NCBI RefSeq assembly: GCF_018599195.1
Contig: NZ_JAHFVK010000001.1
Coordinates: forward strand, 1,612,001 to 1,676,000
Direction of reading: 5' to 3'
Length of the DNA stretch: 64,000 nt
Origin: Croceibacterium selenioxidans
GTDB taxonomy: Bacteria > Pseudomonadota > Alphaproteobacteria > Sphingomonadales > Sphingomonadaceae
Every line of letters starts with the position of its first letter. Within the stretch, counting starts at the first letter, position 1. Positions 31,050 through 39,587 of the stretch are shown piece after piece. The notes beneath the pieces were generated by a model that was not told where the DNA came from, ran no database searches, and worked only from the letters and a program-made list of their open reading frames with translations. A program made the translations under genes and the position numbers.

Positions 31050-31189
31050 GCCCTCCACCATCCGCTTCGCGGACGGTCCCCCTCCCCATCGCTCCGCGAC
31101 CGGGCGGATTTTCAGGCTACGTCAGATCCTCCCTGTGAGCGACGCTCATGGGGAGGTGGACGCGCCCTGCAAGCGCGTGACGGAGGGTC
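31050..31189. repeat. Inverted pair of the dispersed repeat (no ORF inside)
   Basis: A left arm CCCTCCACC...GGTCCCCCTCCCC (31050-31087) and a right arm CCTCCC...GGGGAGG...GGAGGGTC (31128-31189) in reverse orientation, separated by 40 bp. Same family as the arms flanking the DUF559 ORF; it looks like a non-autonomous (BIME/MITE-like) copy. Confidence 0.75.
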
Positions 31190-31265
31190 AAGCGAGCCCA
31201 CGCTGCCTCGGCTGAGGATTTCATCATTGCCATCACCCCCTGCGAACCCTATCGGCGCGCGCCTT

Positions 31266-31784
31266 ATGGCCGAGCCTGCAGCCTCCACCCTGATTCCCCT
31301 CGACCAGGTCGATCCGGCTCTGGTGGAAGACGTGCTGGATCGCGCGTTCGGCCCTGGCCGGCAAGAACGCACGGCCTACAAGATCCGCCAGGGTACCGAT
31401 TGGCTTCCGGGGCTAAGCTTCGCCGCGCTCGATGCCGAAGAGTACCTCGTCGGCACGATCCAGGCCTGGCCGGTCGCGCTCAATGATCCCCAAGGCCGCG
31501 CCCACCCGCTGATTATGGTCGGCCCGGTCGCGATCACTCCCGAGCGGCAGGACCAGGGCTTCGGTCGGGCGCTGATGGCGGCGCAAGCTGCCGCGATCGA
31601 CCCCGCTGCCCCGATTCCGCAAGTCCTGATCGGTGACGCGCCCTACTACGGACGCTTCGGCTTCACCGAAGCCCCGCGAGGCTGGCAGTGCCCCGGCCCG
31701 TGGGACCCGGCCCGTCTTCTGATCCGCGGCGCCGCTCCGGCTACATTGCCTCAAGCGGGTATGTTGGGCCCCTGGCTGGGATAG
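31266..31784 (+). CDS. GNAT-family N-acetyltransferase
   Basis: A 172-aa acetyl-CoA-dependent transferase from the ATG at 31266 (an in-frame TTG at 31227 is less likely). The GNAT core is readable: AITPERQDQGFGRALM (motif A, Q/RxxGxG/A-type) and YYGRFGFTEA. This YhbS-like layout gives no substrate. It stands alone downstream of a repeat element. Confidence 0.85.
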   Translation: MAEPAASTLIPLDQVDPALVEDVLDRAFGPGRQERTAYKIRQGTDWLPGLSFAALDAEEYLVGTIQAWPVALNDPQGRAHPLIMVGPVAITPERQDQGFGRALMAAQAAAIDPAAPIPQVLIGDAPYYGRFGFTEAPRGWQCPGPWDPARLLIRGAAPATLPQAGMLGPWLG

Positions 31785-32091
31785 ACCGGCGAACTAAGCC
31801 GCGCCTTGGGTGCATGAGCAGCCAAAAACCACTTTCCTACAAACAACGAACCAGCCCACAACGGGGTTGGCTCTTTGATATTGTTGGATTCTCTCTTGGT
31901 CTCGCTTGAGCGAAAAGTGTCAACTTGACCCGAAGGGGCAGGAACCGAAAGGTCACACTCGATAACCCAAGGTGACACAAAATTTGGCTGTTTTCCGCGA
32001 AAAATCCGCAAGGTGACACTTTCGAAAAACTCGACGCCACCGTGTCACCCCGTCACCCCAAAGTGTCAATTTGGCGCTCTGCTGAATTCTG
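31785..32091. other. Gap with repeated GTGTCA/TGACAC words
   Basis: A 307-bp gene-free stretch between a GNAT gene and a convergent periplasmic-protein gene. GTGTCA (or its complement) occurs at 31917-31922, 31973-31978, 32014-32019, 32042-32047 and 32063-32068, usually inside AAGGTGACACxxx or AAGTGTCAxxTT. One GATTC lies at 31887-31891. No coding frame with a plausible start was seen. The words may be operator sites or decayed repeats. Confidence 0.6.
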
Positions 32092-32376
32092 CTAGCACAT
32101 CGATCCCCGCGTAACGTTCGTAGGCGCCTGACAACCTCCGGCAGCTTGCCTCACCGTATCGTCGAGCCCTTGTTTCGTGCGGTTATGGACCTCTTGCCAC
32201 TGCGCCCGTGTCAGGCAAATCCGTCGGGATCGCGTGAGCGAGCCAGTCATCTTGTCGGTGCGGCAGATGCGCTTTTCCTGTTTGGCTTGCGTGTCGGCTG
32301 GCGGCGCCTGCGTCTCTTGCGCCATGACGCTCGTCGACGCGAGGAGCATGGCTGCACCGAATATGCCGACCTTCAT
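32092..32376 (-). CDS. Small periplasmic protein, unknown function
   Basis: A 94-aa protein from the ATG at 32376, which has GGAGAAGG about 6 nt upstream. Signal peptide MKVGIFGAAMLLASTSVMA, then EKRICRTDKMTGSLTRSRRI with conserved Cys and Arg, a pattern I recognise from small exported proteins of sphingomonads. It has three or four Cys and no known domain. Convergent with the GNAT gene. Confidence 0.75.
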   Translation of the reverse strand: MKVGIFGAAMLLASTSVMAQETQAPPADTQAKQEKRICRTDKMTGSLTRSRRICLTRAQWQEVHNRTKQGLDDTVRQAAGGCQAPTNVTRGSMC

Positions 32377-32561
32377 CACCTTCTCCCCGGCCATTGGTCT
32401 TCAATGTAATCGCGATGGCAACCTACGCCTTCTACCAAGCTCCGCAACGATCTCGTTCGGGTGACGGCCACCCGTCGGAACGGGCTGAATTCCGTCTTAA
32501 TGCCCCCCTCCGAAAAGATGCGAGATTGTTACAGGCGTCACCATCTGCCATCTCAGAGCCA

Positions 32562-33110
32562 ATGCCGTACGATGAACCACCAGATCTGGCAGCCATGACG
32601 CTGCGGGAGATAACCGAAGTTATCGAAGCGCACGAACTTCCGCCTGTAGATCGCTGGAATCCCCGCGATACTGCAGACAGCCACGCGCGAATCGCCGCAG
32701 ACGGCACCTGGTTCCACGAAGGCCGGGAAATTACTCGGCCCGCGATGATCCGGACCTTCTCCTCGCTGCTCAAGCGCGACCGCAAAGGACGGCACTGGCT
32801 GGTCACGCCCGAGTGCAAGCAGTCGATCGAGGTCGAAGATGCGGCCTTCATCGCCATCGACACCAAGGTCCTCGACGGCGCGCTCGCCTTCCGCCTCAAC
32901 ACCGATGAACTGGTTATCGCGGGCCCGGATCATCCGCTTCGCACCGCCGGAGACCTTGATACGCCCTCGGTCTACTTGATGGTGCGCCACGGCTGCGAAG
33001 CGAAACTCAACCGTTCGACCTGGCTGCAACTGGCTCATCACGCGCTCGCCAACGACGACGGGTTCTGGGTCGAAAGCCAGGGCGAGCGCTTCTCGCTCTA
33101 CCCAGAATGA
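32562..33110 (+). CDS. DUF1285-family protein
   Basis: A 182-aa cytoplasmic protein from the ATG at 32562; the open frame to 32394 is upstream noise. It has the DUF1285 pattern: DGTWFHEGREITRPAMIRTFSSLLKRD, HWLVTPECKQSIEVEDAAF and a C-terminal LMVRHGCEAKLNRSTW. Function is unknown. Its stop overlaps the NUDIX start by 4 nt and the CCA gene follows, suggesting an RNA/nucleotide-linked operon. Confidence 0.85.
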   Translation: MPYDEPPDLAAMTLREITEVIEAHELPPVDRWNPRDTADSHARIAADGTWFHEGREITRPAMIRTFSSLLKRDRKGRHWLVTPECKQSIEVEDAAFIAIDTKVLDGALAFRLNTDELVIAGPDHPLRTAGDLDTPSVYLMVRHGCEAKLNRSTWLQLAHHALANDDGFWVESQGERFSLYPE

Positions 33111-33703
33111 GTGCGCTGTTCGAACGGCTGAAGTTGCTGTTCGACGAAGGGCACAGCGTCGAACTGCCCGGCCTCCGCAATGACGGGCAGTTCGCTCCGC
33201 CTGAAATCCGGCCCGCAGCGGTGCTGGTGGCAGTGACCGAGCGGGATGAGCCCGGCGTGATCCTGACGCATCGGCCGGATTCGATGCGGGCTCATGCCGG
33301 ACAGGTGGCTTTCCCGGGCGGCAAGCTTGATCCGGGTGAAGACGCAGTCGAGGCCGCGCTTCGCGAAGCCCACGAGGAACTGGCCATAAACCCTTCGGAT
33401 GTCAGGATTATCGGCGCCAGCGATCGCTTCATCACCGGAACCGGCTATGACGTGACACCGGTGCTTGGACTGGTCCCGCCGGATCTGGCGATCTCACCCA
33501 ATCCGCTCGAAGTCGCCTCCTGGTTCGAGGCGCCGCTCGCCTTCGTTCTCGACCCGGCCAATCAGGCTCACAAGGAACGCGAATGGTTTGGCCAGATGCG
33601 GCCCTACATCGAGATCGAATGGCAGGGCCATGTCATCTGGGGCATCACCGCGGCCATCATCGCCAACCTATCGCAACGGTTGGCGTGGCCGCGGAGAGAC
33701 TGA
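33107..33703 (+). CDS. NUDIX hydrolase, CoA-pyrophosphatase type
   Basis: A 198-aa NUDIX enzyme, probably splitting coenzyme A or related dinucleotides. The NUDIX box runs from GGKLDPGEDAVEAALREAHEEL (72-94) and is preceded by the NudL-type signature RAHAGQVAFPGG. Start overlaps the DUF1285 stop by 4 nt. Substrate assignment rests on the family signature only. Confidence 0.87.
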   Translation: MSALFERLKLLFDEGHSVELPGLRNDGQFAPPEIRPAAVLVAVTERDEPGVILTHRPDSMRAHAGQVAFPGGKLDPGEDAVEAALREAHEELAINPSDVRIIGASDRFITGTGYDVTPVLGLVPPDLAISPNPLEVASWFEAPLAFVLDPANQAHKEREWFGQMRPYIEIEWQGHVIWGITAAIIANLSQRLAWPRRD

Positions 33704-33768
33704 AGTCTGTCCTACTCGCTCTCGCTGTGCCATGCGGCGCAAATGATCGCGAACTGCCCGCAGCCAGA

Positions 33769-34950
33769 ATGAATACCGCAGCGCCGTATCTGCCTGCCGC
33801 GCCGTGGACTGCCCGAGAGGACCTCGCGGCCCTCGTCGCTGCCCTCGGCTCGGACAACGTCCGCTGGGTGGGCGGCGCTGTGCGCGACACCCTGCTCGGC
33901 CATCCAGTCGCCGACATCGACGCCGCTACCCTGCATCCACCCCAGACGGTCATGGAACGGCTCGGACAGGCGGGCATCCGTGCCATCCCCACAGGTATCG
34001 ACCACGGTACGGTGACCGCGATCCTGCCGGGCGGCAATGTCGAAGTGACGACGCTGCGGCACGACGTCAGCACCGATGGGCGCCGCGCCACCGTGGCATT
34101 CGCGACCGATTGGCGAGAAGATGCCCAGCGGCGCGACTTCACCATCAATGCGCTCTATGTCGACCCGGTGACGCTCGAACTCTTCGACTGGTTCGAGGGA
34201 ACGGCCGACCTCAAGGCACATCGCGTACGGTTCATCGGGGATGCGCGCCAACGGATCCGCGAAGATCACCTGCGCATCCTGCGCTACTACCGCTTCCAGG
34301 CCCGTTTCGGCAGCGAGCTGGACGATGAGGCAGAAGAGGCTTGTGCCCAACTTGCGCCCACGCTCAAGGGGCTGAGCCGCGAACGCGTGGCAGCGGAACT
34401 CCTCAACCTGCTCTCCCTGCCCGACCCCTCTGCGACAGTGGAGCGGATGGAGGCACGCGGCGTGCTGCCGGTCATACTGCCCGAAGCGGGCGCACCGGGG
34501 GTCGCTGCGCTCCACGCGCTTGTCGACGAGGAAAGCCGCCAGGGTGCCAGATCAGACCCGCTGCGTCGGCTTGCCGCGCTGTTGCCGGCAGACCCCCGCG
34601 CGGCTGAACAAGTTGCCGCCCGGCTGAGACTGTCGGCAGCGCAGAAGAAGCGGCTGGTGACGGCCGCGGGGCGAAAGCCCGATCCAGGCGAGGCGCGTTC
34701 CCTCGCCTATCACCTGGGCCACGACGAAGCGATCGACCGGCTCCTTCTGGCGGGTGCCGACATCTCGCCACTCAGCGGGTGGGACATTCCGCAATTCCCG
34801 ATCAAGGGCGGCCAAATTGTCGCACGCGGAATCTCGGCGGGACCGGAAGTCGCGAGAATCCTGCGCGAAATCGAGCACCGCTGGGTCGAGGAAGGATTTC
34901 CGGGTCCGGAGCGGGCGACTGCCCTGCTGGATGAGCGGCTGCCGCGTTAA
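33769..34950 (+). CDS. cca: CCA-adding tRNA nucleotidyltransferase (class II)
   Basis: Adds or repairs the CCA end of tRNAs. The nucleotidyltransferase head shows WVGGAVRDTLLGHPVADIDAAT (GGxVRD and the DxD pair), followed by RRDFTINALYVDP and the RIREDHLRILRYYRFQARF motif. The ATG at 33769 gives 393 aa; the upstream open frame to 33583 overlaps NUDIX and is not homologous. It may add CCA or only A; that cannot be read here. Confidence 0.92.
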   Translation: MNTAAPYLPAAPWTAREDLAALVAALGSDNVRWVGGAVRDTLLGHPVADIDAATLHPPQTVMERLGQAGIRAIPTGIDHGTVTAILPGGNVEVTTLRHDVSTDGRRATVAFATDWREDAQRRDFTINALYVDPVTLELFDWFEGTADLKAHRVRFIGDARQRIREDHLRILRYYRFQARFGSELDDEAEEACAQLAPTLKGLSRERVAAELLNLLSLPDPSATVERMEARGVLPVILPEAGAPGVAALHALVDEESRQGARSDPLRRLAALLPADPRAAEQVAARLRLSAAQKKRLVTAAGRKPDPGEARSLAYHLGHDEAIDRLLLAGADISPLSGWDIPQFPIKGGQIVARGISAGPEVARILREIEHRWVEEGFPGPERATALLDERLPR

Positions 34951-35194
34951 CAGTTGTATTGGCTAACCTTTCGGCGCGGGAAGGCAACGGCTCATCCGAA
35001 ACCGATTTGCGCGATGGCCCTTGCATCCCGAAGCAGGAAACGAAGTCGCAACATGCAGGACCGGTGACGCCCGTCATCGGCGCGGGGTCGCCAGAAATTG
35101 CCGCAACTATAGCGGCCAGCCCCACTCCCCTCATTTCGGCTGTCCCCGCCCGCTCGAACGGGCGCCAAGTGTTTTGGAGACAATGGAGAGTACG

Positions 35195-35701
35195 ATGAAG
35201 TTCTTCCCCCTGGCTGCCGCTTCCGTCCTGGCGCTGGCTGGCCTTTCGGCCTCGGCGTTTGCGGCTCCCACCGTTGGTGCCACTGTCTACGGCCCCGACG
35301 GCAACGAAGTCGGCAAGATCGAACAGGTGACCGGCGGCAATGTCGTGATCGACACCGGCAACCTCAAAGCGGCTATCCCCGCCGACACGATCAGCGACGG
35401 CGAGAAAGGCCCGACGATTGGCTGGAACAAGGCCGATCTCGAAGCTGCGGCTGGTGCGGCGAATGCAGAAGCGGGCGCGGCGCTAGAGGCCAAGCTCGTG
35501 GGCGGCACCGAAGTCTACAGCAGCGACGGCATCGTTCTCGGCAAGGTGAACAAGGTCGAAGGAGACCTCGTAGTGGTCGACCTCAAGGATGGCGCGACCT
35601 CGCTGCCCAAGAAGCAGATGGCCGTACAGGCCGACAAGCTCACGTTCCTCGCGACCGCCGCCGACGTCGAAGCGGCTCTCGCAGCCCAGGGCGGCGATTG
35701 A
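35195..35701 (+). CDS. Exported protein with two PRC-barrel-like repeats
   Basis: From the ATG at 35195 (GGAGAG just upstream) it has 168 aa: a signal peptide ending near ASAFAA, then two repeats of the form VYxxDGxxLGKVxxVxGxxVVVD around residues 32-56 and 115-140, joined by an Ala-rich stretch. The repeats resemble PRC-barrel folds found in small stress or surface proteins. Function unknown. A 244-bp upstream gap probably holds its promoter. Confidence 0.75.
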   Translation: MKFFPLAAASVLALAGLSASAFAAPTVGATVYGPDGNEVGKIEQVTGGNVVIDTGNLKAAIPADTISDGEKGPTIGWNKADLEAAAGAANAEAGAALEAKLVGGTEVYSSDGIVLGKVNKVEGDLVVVDLKDGATSLPKKQMAVQADKLTFLATAADVEAALAAQGGD

Positions 35702-35709
35702 TCAGGGAT

Positions 35710-35740
35710 ACCGGGTGCCCCCGCACCCGGTGGAGGGGGC
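35710..35740. repeat. Single arm of the dispersed repeat
   Basis: CCGGGTG-CCCCCG-CACCCGG (35711-35730) followed by TGGAGGGGGC, matching the second hairpin and GGTGGAGGGGGC end of the arms at 21817 and 31050. It lies 9 nt after a stop codon and may also act as terminator. Confidence 0.7.
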
Positions 35741-35789
35741 CCGCCAAGGGTCGCTACTTGGGCGGGTTCCCTCCGTTCGCGGCTTAGGC

Positions 35790-38075
35790 TCAGAACTTGT
35801 TGTCGCGGGGAAAGCCCTGCGGAGGGAGCCGCCCAGCGGCACCGCGGGCGACTTTCCACATGTGGATGTCCTTCTCGGTCCGGGTTCGGCCTGTGTCGCC
35901 TCCCATCTCCCATGACAAACCATCCTCCAGCCTGAGCGTCGTGGCATCTCCCAGCCCACCATCGCGATAACGCTGCAAGGTCACTCCCTGCCCTCGCGAC
36001 ATGACCGGCAGCTCTTCGAGACTGAAGACCACCAGCTTGCGGTTCTCGCCCACCACGGCGACATGATCGTGCTCGGGAGCGATCGGGCGGACAACGACCA
36101 GCTTTCGCCCGTCCTTGAGGTTGACCACCTGCCGGCCCTTGCGGGTCTCTGCCAGCAGCTCGTCGGTCACCGCGGCAAACCCGTGGCCGGTGCTTGAGAC
36201 CAGCAGCAACTGGGTGCCCGGCTTGTGGACGATCAACTCGACAATCTGGGCTGACGCATCAATGTCCAGGGTATTGCGCAAGGGCTCGCCGAAGCCCCGA
36301 GCCCCGGGGAGCTTGTCTGCGCCGATGGTGAAAAAGCGTCCGTCGTCAGCGGCTACGAGCAGCTTGTCGGTAGTCTGGGCATGGAGCGCAAAGGCCGGAC
36401 CATCACCTTCCTTGAACTTCCAATCCTGCTCCAGCGGCAAATGCCCGCGCGCGGCTCTGATCCAGCCACGCTGGGAGAGGATCACCGTCACAGGCTCCTT
36501 TTCGATCATCGCGTCCATGCTGAACTCGACGGTGGGCGCCGCCTCGGCAATAGTGGTCCGGCGGCGGCCGAGCGCGGTGTCTTCAGCGTAGTCTTTCCGC
36601 AAAGCGGTGAGGTCGCGCTTGACGCGAGTCCGTTGCCGGGCCGGGGAATCGAGCAGCTTCTCAAGGTCCGCGCGCTCGGCCAGTAGCTCGTCACGCTCTC
36701 GCTTGAGCTCCATCTCCTCGAGCCTGCGCAAGCTGCGCAAGCGCATGTTGAGGATCGCCTCGGCTTGCCGGTCCGTCAGCCCGAACTCCGCCATCATCAC
36801 GGGTTTGGGCTCATCCTCGGTGCGGATGATCTCGATCACGCGGTCGAGGTTGAGGAAGGCGATAATATAGCCTTCGACAAGCTCCAACCGGTCGGCAATT
36901 TTCTGCAACCGGTGACGACTACGTCGCTGGAGGATGTCGATCTGGTGCGCGACCCAGTTCGACAGCAGTTCATGCAAGCCCATAACCATCGGTGTGCGGG
37001 TGGCGTCGAGCACGTTGAGGTTGAGGCCGAAACGCGTCTCGAGATCGGTGAGCTTGTAGAGGCTTTCCTTGAGGAGCTCCGGATCTACGTTACGGCTCTT
37101 GGGCACGAGGACGATGCGGATTTGTTCGTCGCTTTCATCGCGAACGTCTTCCAGAATCGGTAGTTTTCGATCGGCGATAGCCTGGGCGATCTGCTCGATG
37201 AGCTTGCCCTTCGGGACCATGTAGGGGATCTCTGAGATCACCAGCTGGTACTGTCCGCCCCCAAGGCGCTCGATGCCGGCCTGCTGGTCGGCCTCGTCCT
37301 TGGACTCCGCCGCGAAGAACCGCCCGCGAACCCGGAAGCTGCCGCGGCCCGTCTCGTAGGCTTGCGAGATCGCCTCCTTCGAATCGACGATCAGCCCCCC
37401 GGTGGCGAAGTCCGGCCCGTGGAATAGCTCCATCAGCCGGGCATGCTCGACGTGCGGATTGTCGATCAGCTCGAGCACCGCGTCGATGACCTCGGCAACG
37501 TTGTGGCTCGGGATCGAGGTCGCCATGCCCACCGCGATGCCGCTCGCGCCATTGGCGAGGAGGTTCGGGAACAGGCCCGGGAAGATCGACGGCTCTTCTT
37601 CCTCGTTGTTGTAAGTCGGGACGAAATCGACCGTACCTTCGTCGAGCCCCTCCATCAGCTGCATCGCCGTGCGCGTCAGACGGCACTCGGTGTACCTTTC
37701 CGCCGCCGCGTTATCGCCGTCGATGTTGCCGAAGTTCCCCTGCCCTTCGACCAAGGGATAGCGCAGCGTGAACGGCTGCGCGAGGCGGACCATCGCGTCG
37801 TAGAGCGCGAGGTTGCCGTGCGGATGGTACTTGCCCATCACATCGCCCACCACGCGGCTGGATTTCTTGAACGCGCTCGAAGGATCTAGCCGCAACCCGC
37901 GCATGCCCCACAGGATCCGCCGGTGAACCGGCTTCAGGCCGTCGCGCAAGTCGGGCAGAGAGCGCGCCGTGATCGTCGAAAGCGCATAGACCAGATAGCG
38001 CTCGGACAAGGCACTATCGAACGGCGCGTCGACGATGGCGTCGAACGGATCCTTCTCGTCTTCGATAACAGTCAT
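35790..38075 (-). CDS. parC: DNA topoisomerase IV subunit A
   Basis: Type IIA topoisomerase subunit that decatenates daughter chromosomes. It is 761 aa, with catalytic Tyr128 in ERYTECRLT, a winged-helix tower region and a C-terminal beta-pinwheel. The quinolone-binding stretch reads [12 protein letters not shown], where E. coli ParC has HPHGDSACYEAM: the Ser80 place is Leu88 and the Glu84 place is Asp92. GyrA was ruled out by length and by the shorter C-terminal domain. Its gene is alone on its strand, followed downstream by an exported-protein gene. Confidence 0.93.
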   Translation of the reverse strand: MTVIEDEKDPFDAIVDAPFDSALSERYLVYALSTITARSLPDLRDGLKPVHRRILWGMRGLRLDPSSAFKKSSRVVGDVMGKYHPHGNLALYDAMVRLAQPFTLRYPLVEGQGNFGNIDGDNAAAERYTECRLTRTAMQLMEGLDEGTVDFVPTYNNEEEEPSIFPGLFPNLLANGASGIAVGMATSIPSHNVAEVIDAVLELIDNPHVEHARLMELFHGPDFATGGLIVDSKEAISQAYETGRGSFRVRGRFFAAESKDEADQQAGIERLGGGQYQLVISEIPYMVPKGKLIEQIAQAIADRKLPILEDVRDESDEQIRIVLVPKSRNVDPELLKESLYKLTDLETRFGLNLNVLDATRTPMVMGLHELLSNWVAHQIDILQRRSRHRLQKIADRLELVEGYIIAFLNLDRVIEIIRTEDEPKPVMMAEFGLTDRQAEAILNMRLRSLRRLEEMELKRERDELLAERADLEKLLDSPARQRTRVKRDLTALRKDYAEDTALGRRRTTIAEAAPTVEFSMDAMIEKEPVTVILSQRGWIRAARGHLPLEQDWKFKEGDGPAFALHAQTTDKLLVAADDGRFFTIGADKLPGARGFGEPLRNTLDIDASAQIVELIVHKPGTQLLLVSSTGHGFAAVTDELLAETRKGRQVVNLKDGRKLVVVRPIAPEHDHVAVVGENRKLVVFSLEELPVMSRGQGVTLQRYRDGGLGDATTLRLEDGLSWEMGGDTGRTRTEKDIHMWKVARGAAGRLPPQGFPRDNKF

Positions 38076-38166
38076 GCCCCCGCCCTAGCAGCGGCTGGAA
38101 CCACGCGACAGGCGGGGAATGGGGCTTTCAACACCAAGGATAGGGAAGACAGCGAACGACGCGTTT

Positions 38167-38496
38167 CTACCGCTTCTGCATATCCCAACTTTCGGCCGGG
38201 ATACGCACTTCGATCCCGTCGAGAGCGTCGGTCAGCTCGATCTGGCACGACAGTCGGCTGGTGCGGCAAACGCCCACGGCCAGGTCGAGCATGTCTTCCT
38301 CGTCGTCGCTGGCCGGTGGCAGACGCTCGAACCAATCAGTGGGAAGGATCACGTGACAGGTCGAGCAAGCCATCTGCCCTTCGCATGTTCCTTCGAGCGG
38401 CATGCCGGCAGCCTGGGCGACCTCGAGCAAGCGCATGCCCGGCTCAGCGGCCGCATCTACGCGTTCTCCGTCACTTGTAATGAAGGCTACACGAAT
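38167..38496 (-). CDS. [2Fe-2S] ferredoxin, adrenodoxin type, non-canonical start
   Basis: Electron carrier with four Cys ligands in the C-x5-C-x2-C-x36-C spacing (Cys38, 44, 47, 84 from the start used). It starts with ATT at 38496, giving 109 aa; AAGGA lies 8 nt upstream of this ATT, while the only conventional in-frame start (TTG at 38526) lacks a ribosome-binding site and is inside the upstream gene. It follows the desulfurase gene by 5 nt. It may serve iron-sulphur assembly with the two cysteine desulfurases. Confidence 0.85.
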   Translation of the reverse strand: MRVAFITSDGERVDAAAEPGMRLLEVAQAAGMPLEGTCEGQMACSTCHVILPTDWFERLPPASDDEEDMLDLAVGVCRTSRLSCQIELTDALDGIEVRIPAESWDMQKR

Positions 38497-38501
38497 GGCT
38501 G

Positions 38502-39587
38502 TTATCCTTGCTGCGCTGCAGCACAATTAACCAGTTCGGCCGCCCGTTCAAGCTCCTCGAGCGTGGTGTAGCGTCCAAAACCGAGACGGATCGATCCGCG
38601 TGCCTGTTCCTGCGTCAGGCCGATCGCCGAAAGGATGCGGCTCGGCTTGTTGCTCTCGCTGGCACAGGCCGACCCGGCAGAGAACATGACCTCGCGCACG
38701 TCGGAGATCAGGCGCGAGACGTCGAGGCCTTTGTGGCGGATGTTGAGGTTGCCGCGATAGCGCTGCGCCGCGCTTCCGTTGACTTGCCAATCGGGGAAGA
38801 GCTCAAGCGCGCGGTCCCACAGGGAAGCCACATGGACGGCGTCCTGGTCCATGCGTTCGAGCGCCACTTTCGCGGCCATGCCCATTCCCGCGCACAGGGC
38901 CGGACTGAGAGTTCCCGATCGAAGCCCTCCTTCCTGTCCGCCGCCGGTAATCTCGGGCGCGAGCTCAATCCCGTCGCGCACCCACAAGGCGCCGATCCCT
39001 TTGGGACCGTGAAACTTGTGCGCGCTGATCGCAATCAGGTCAGCCTCGCCTATGGGGATCTTGCCAGCGGCCTGGACCGCATCGCACATAAACAGCGCGC
39101 CCCGTGCTTTCACCCGCTCGTACAAATCCGCGACGGGCTGGATCGTACCAACCTCGTTGTTGACCTGCATCACCGAAACGATCCCGACACCTTCGGGCAA
39201 GGCAACCTGCGGGTCGACTAGGGCATCGCGATCGACCGGCAGGATCGTCGTGTCACCCGGCAGGTCGAGAGCGGTATCGAGAACCGCCGAATGCTCGATG
39301 GCGCTAACAGCCACCGGCCTCCCTGCCCGACCCGCCTCGCTCCCGCGCAGGGCGAGATTGATCGCCTCTGTCGCGCTACCTGTAAAGACGACGGTTCCTC
39401 CCGAAGGAAACAGCGCCGCCACGCGCTCACGGGCGATTTCGACCGCCGCTTCCGCCTGGCGGCCCATGCGGTGAATGCTGTGGGGGTTTCCAAACCCCGC
39501 CCCGCCCGGCCCATCAAGCCAACGCAGCATCTCCTCTCGCGCCTCGGGGGCGAGCGGCGTCGTGGCCTGGTAATCGAGGTAAATCAT
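38502..39587 (-). CDS. Cysteine desulfurase (copy 2 in the pair)
   Basis: PLP enzyme that takes sulphur from cysteine for Fe-S clusters or tRNA modification. Starts ATG at 39587, overlapping the stop of the copy upstream by 4 nt. The PLP Lys is in SAHKFHGPKGIGAL, and the catalytic Cys loop is SAGSACASESNKPS. 361 aa, similar to NifS/IscS (class I) enzymes. Confidence 0.9.
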   Translation of the reverse strand: MIYLDYQATTPLAPEAREEMLRWLDGPGGAGFGNPHSIHRMGRQAEAAVEIARERVAALFPSGGTVVFTGSATEAINLALRGSEAGRAGRPVAVSAIEHSAVLDTALDLPGDTTILPVDRDALVDPQVALPEGVGIVSVMQVNNEVGTIQPVADLYERVKARGALFMCDAVQAAGKIPIGEADLIAISAHKFHGPKGIGALWVRDGIELAPEITGGGQEGGLRSGTLSPALCAGMGMAAKVALERMDQDAVHVASLWDRALELFPDWQVNGSAAQRYRGNLNIRHKGLDVSRLISDVREVMFSAGSACASESNKPSRILSAIGLTQEQARGSIRLGFGRYTTLEELERAAELVNCAAAQQG

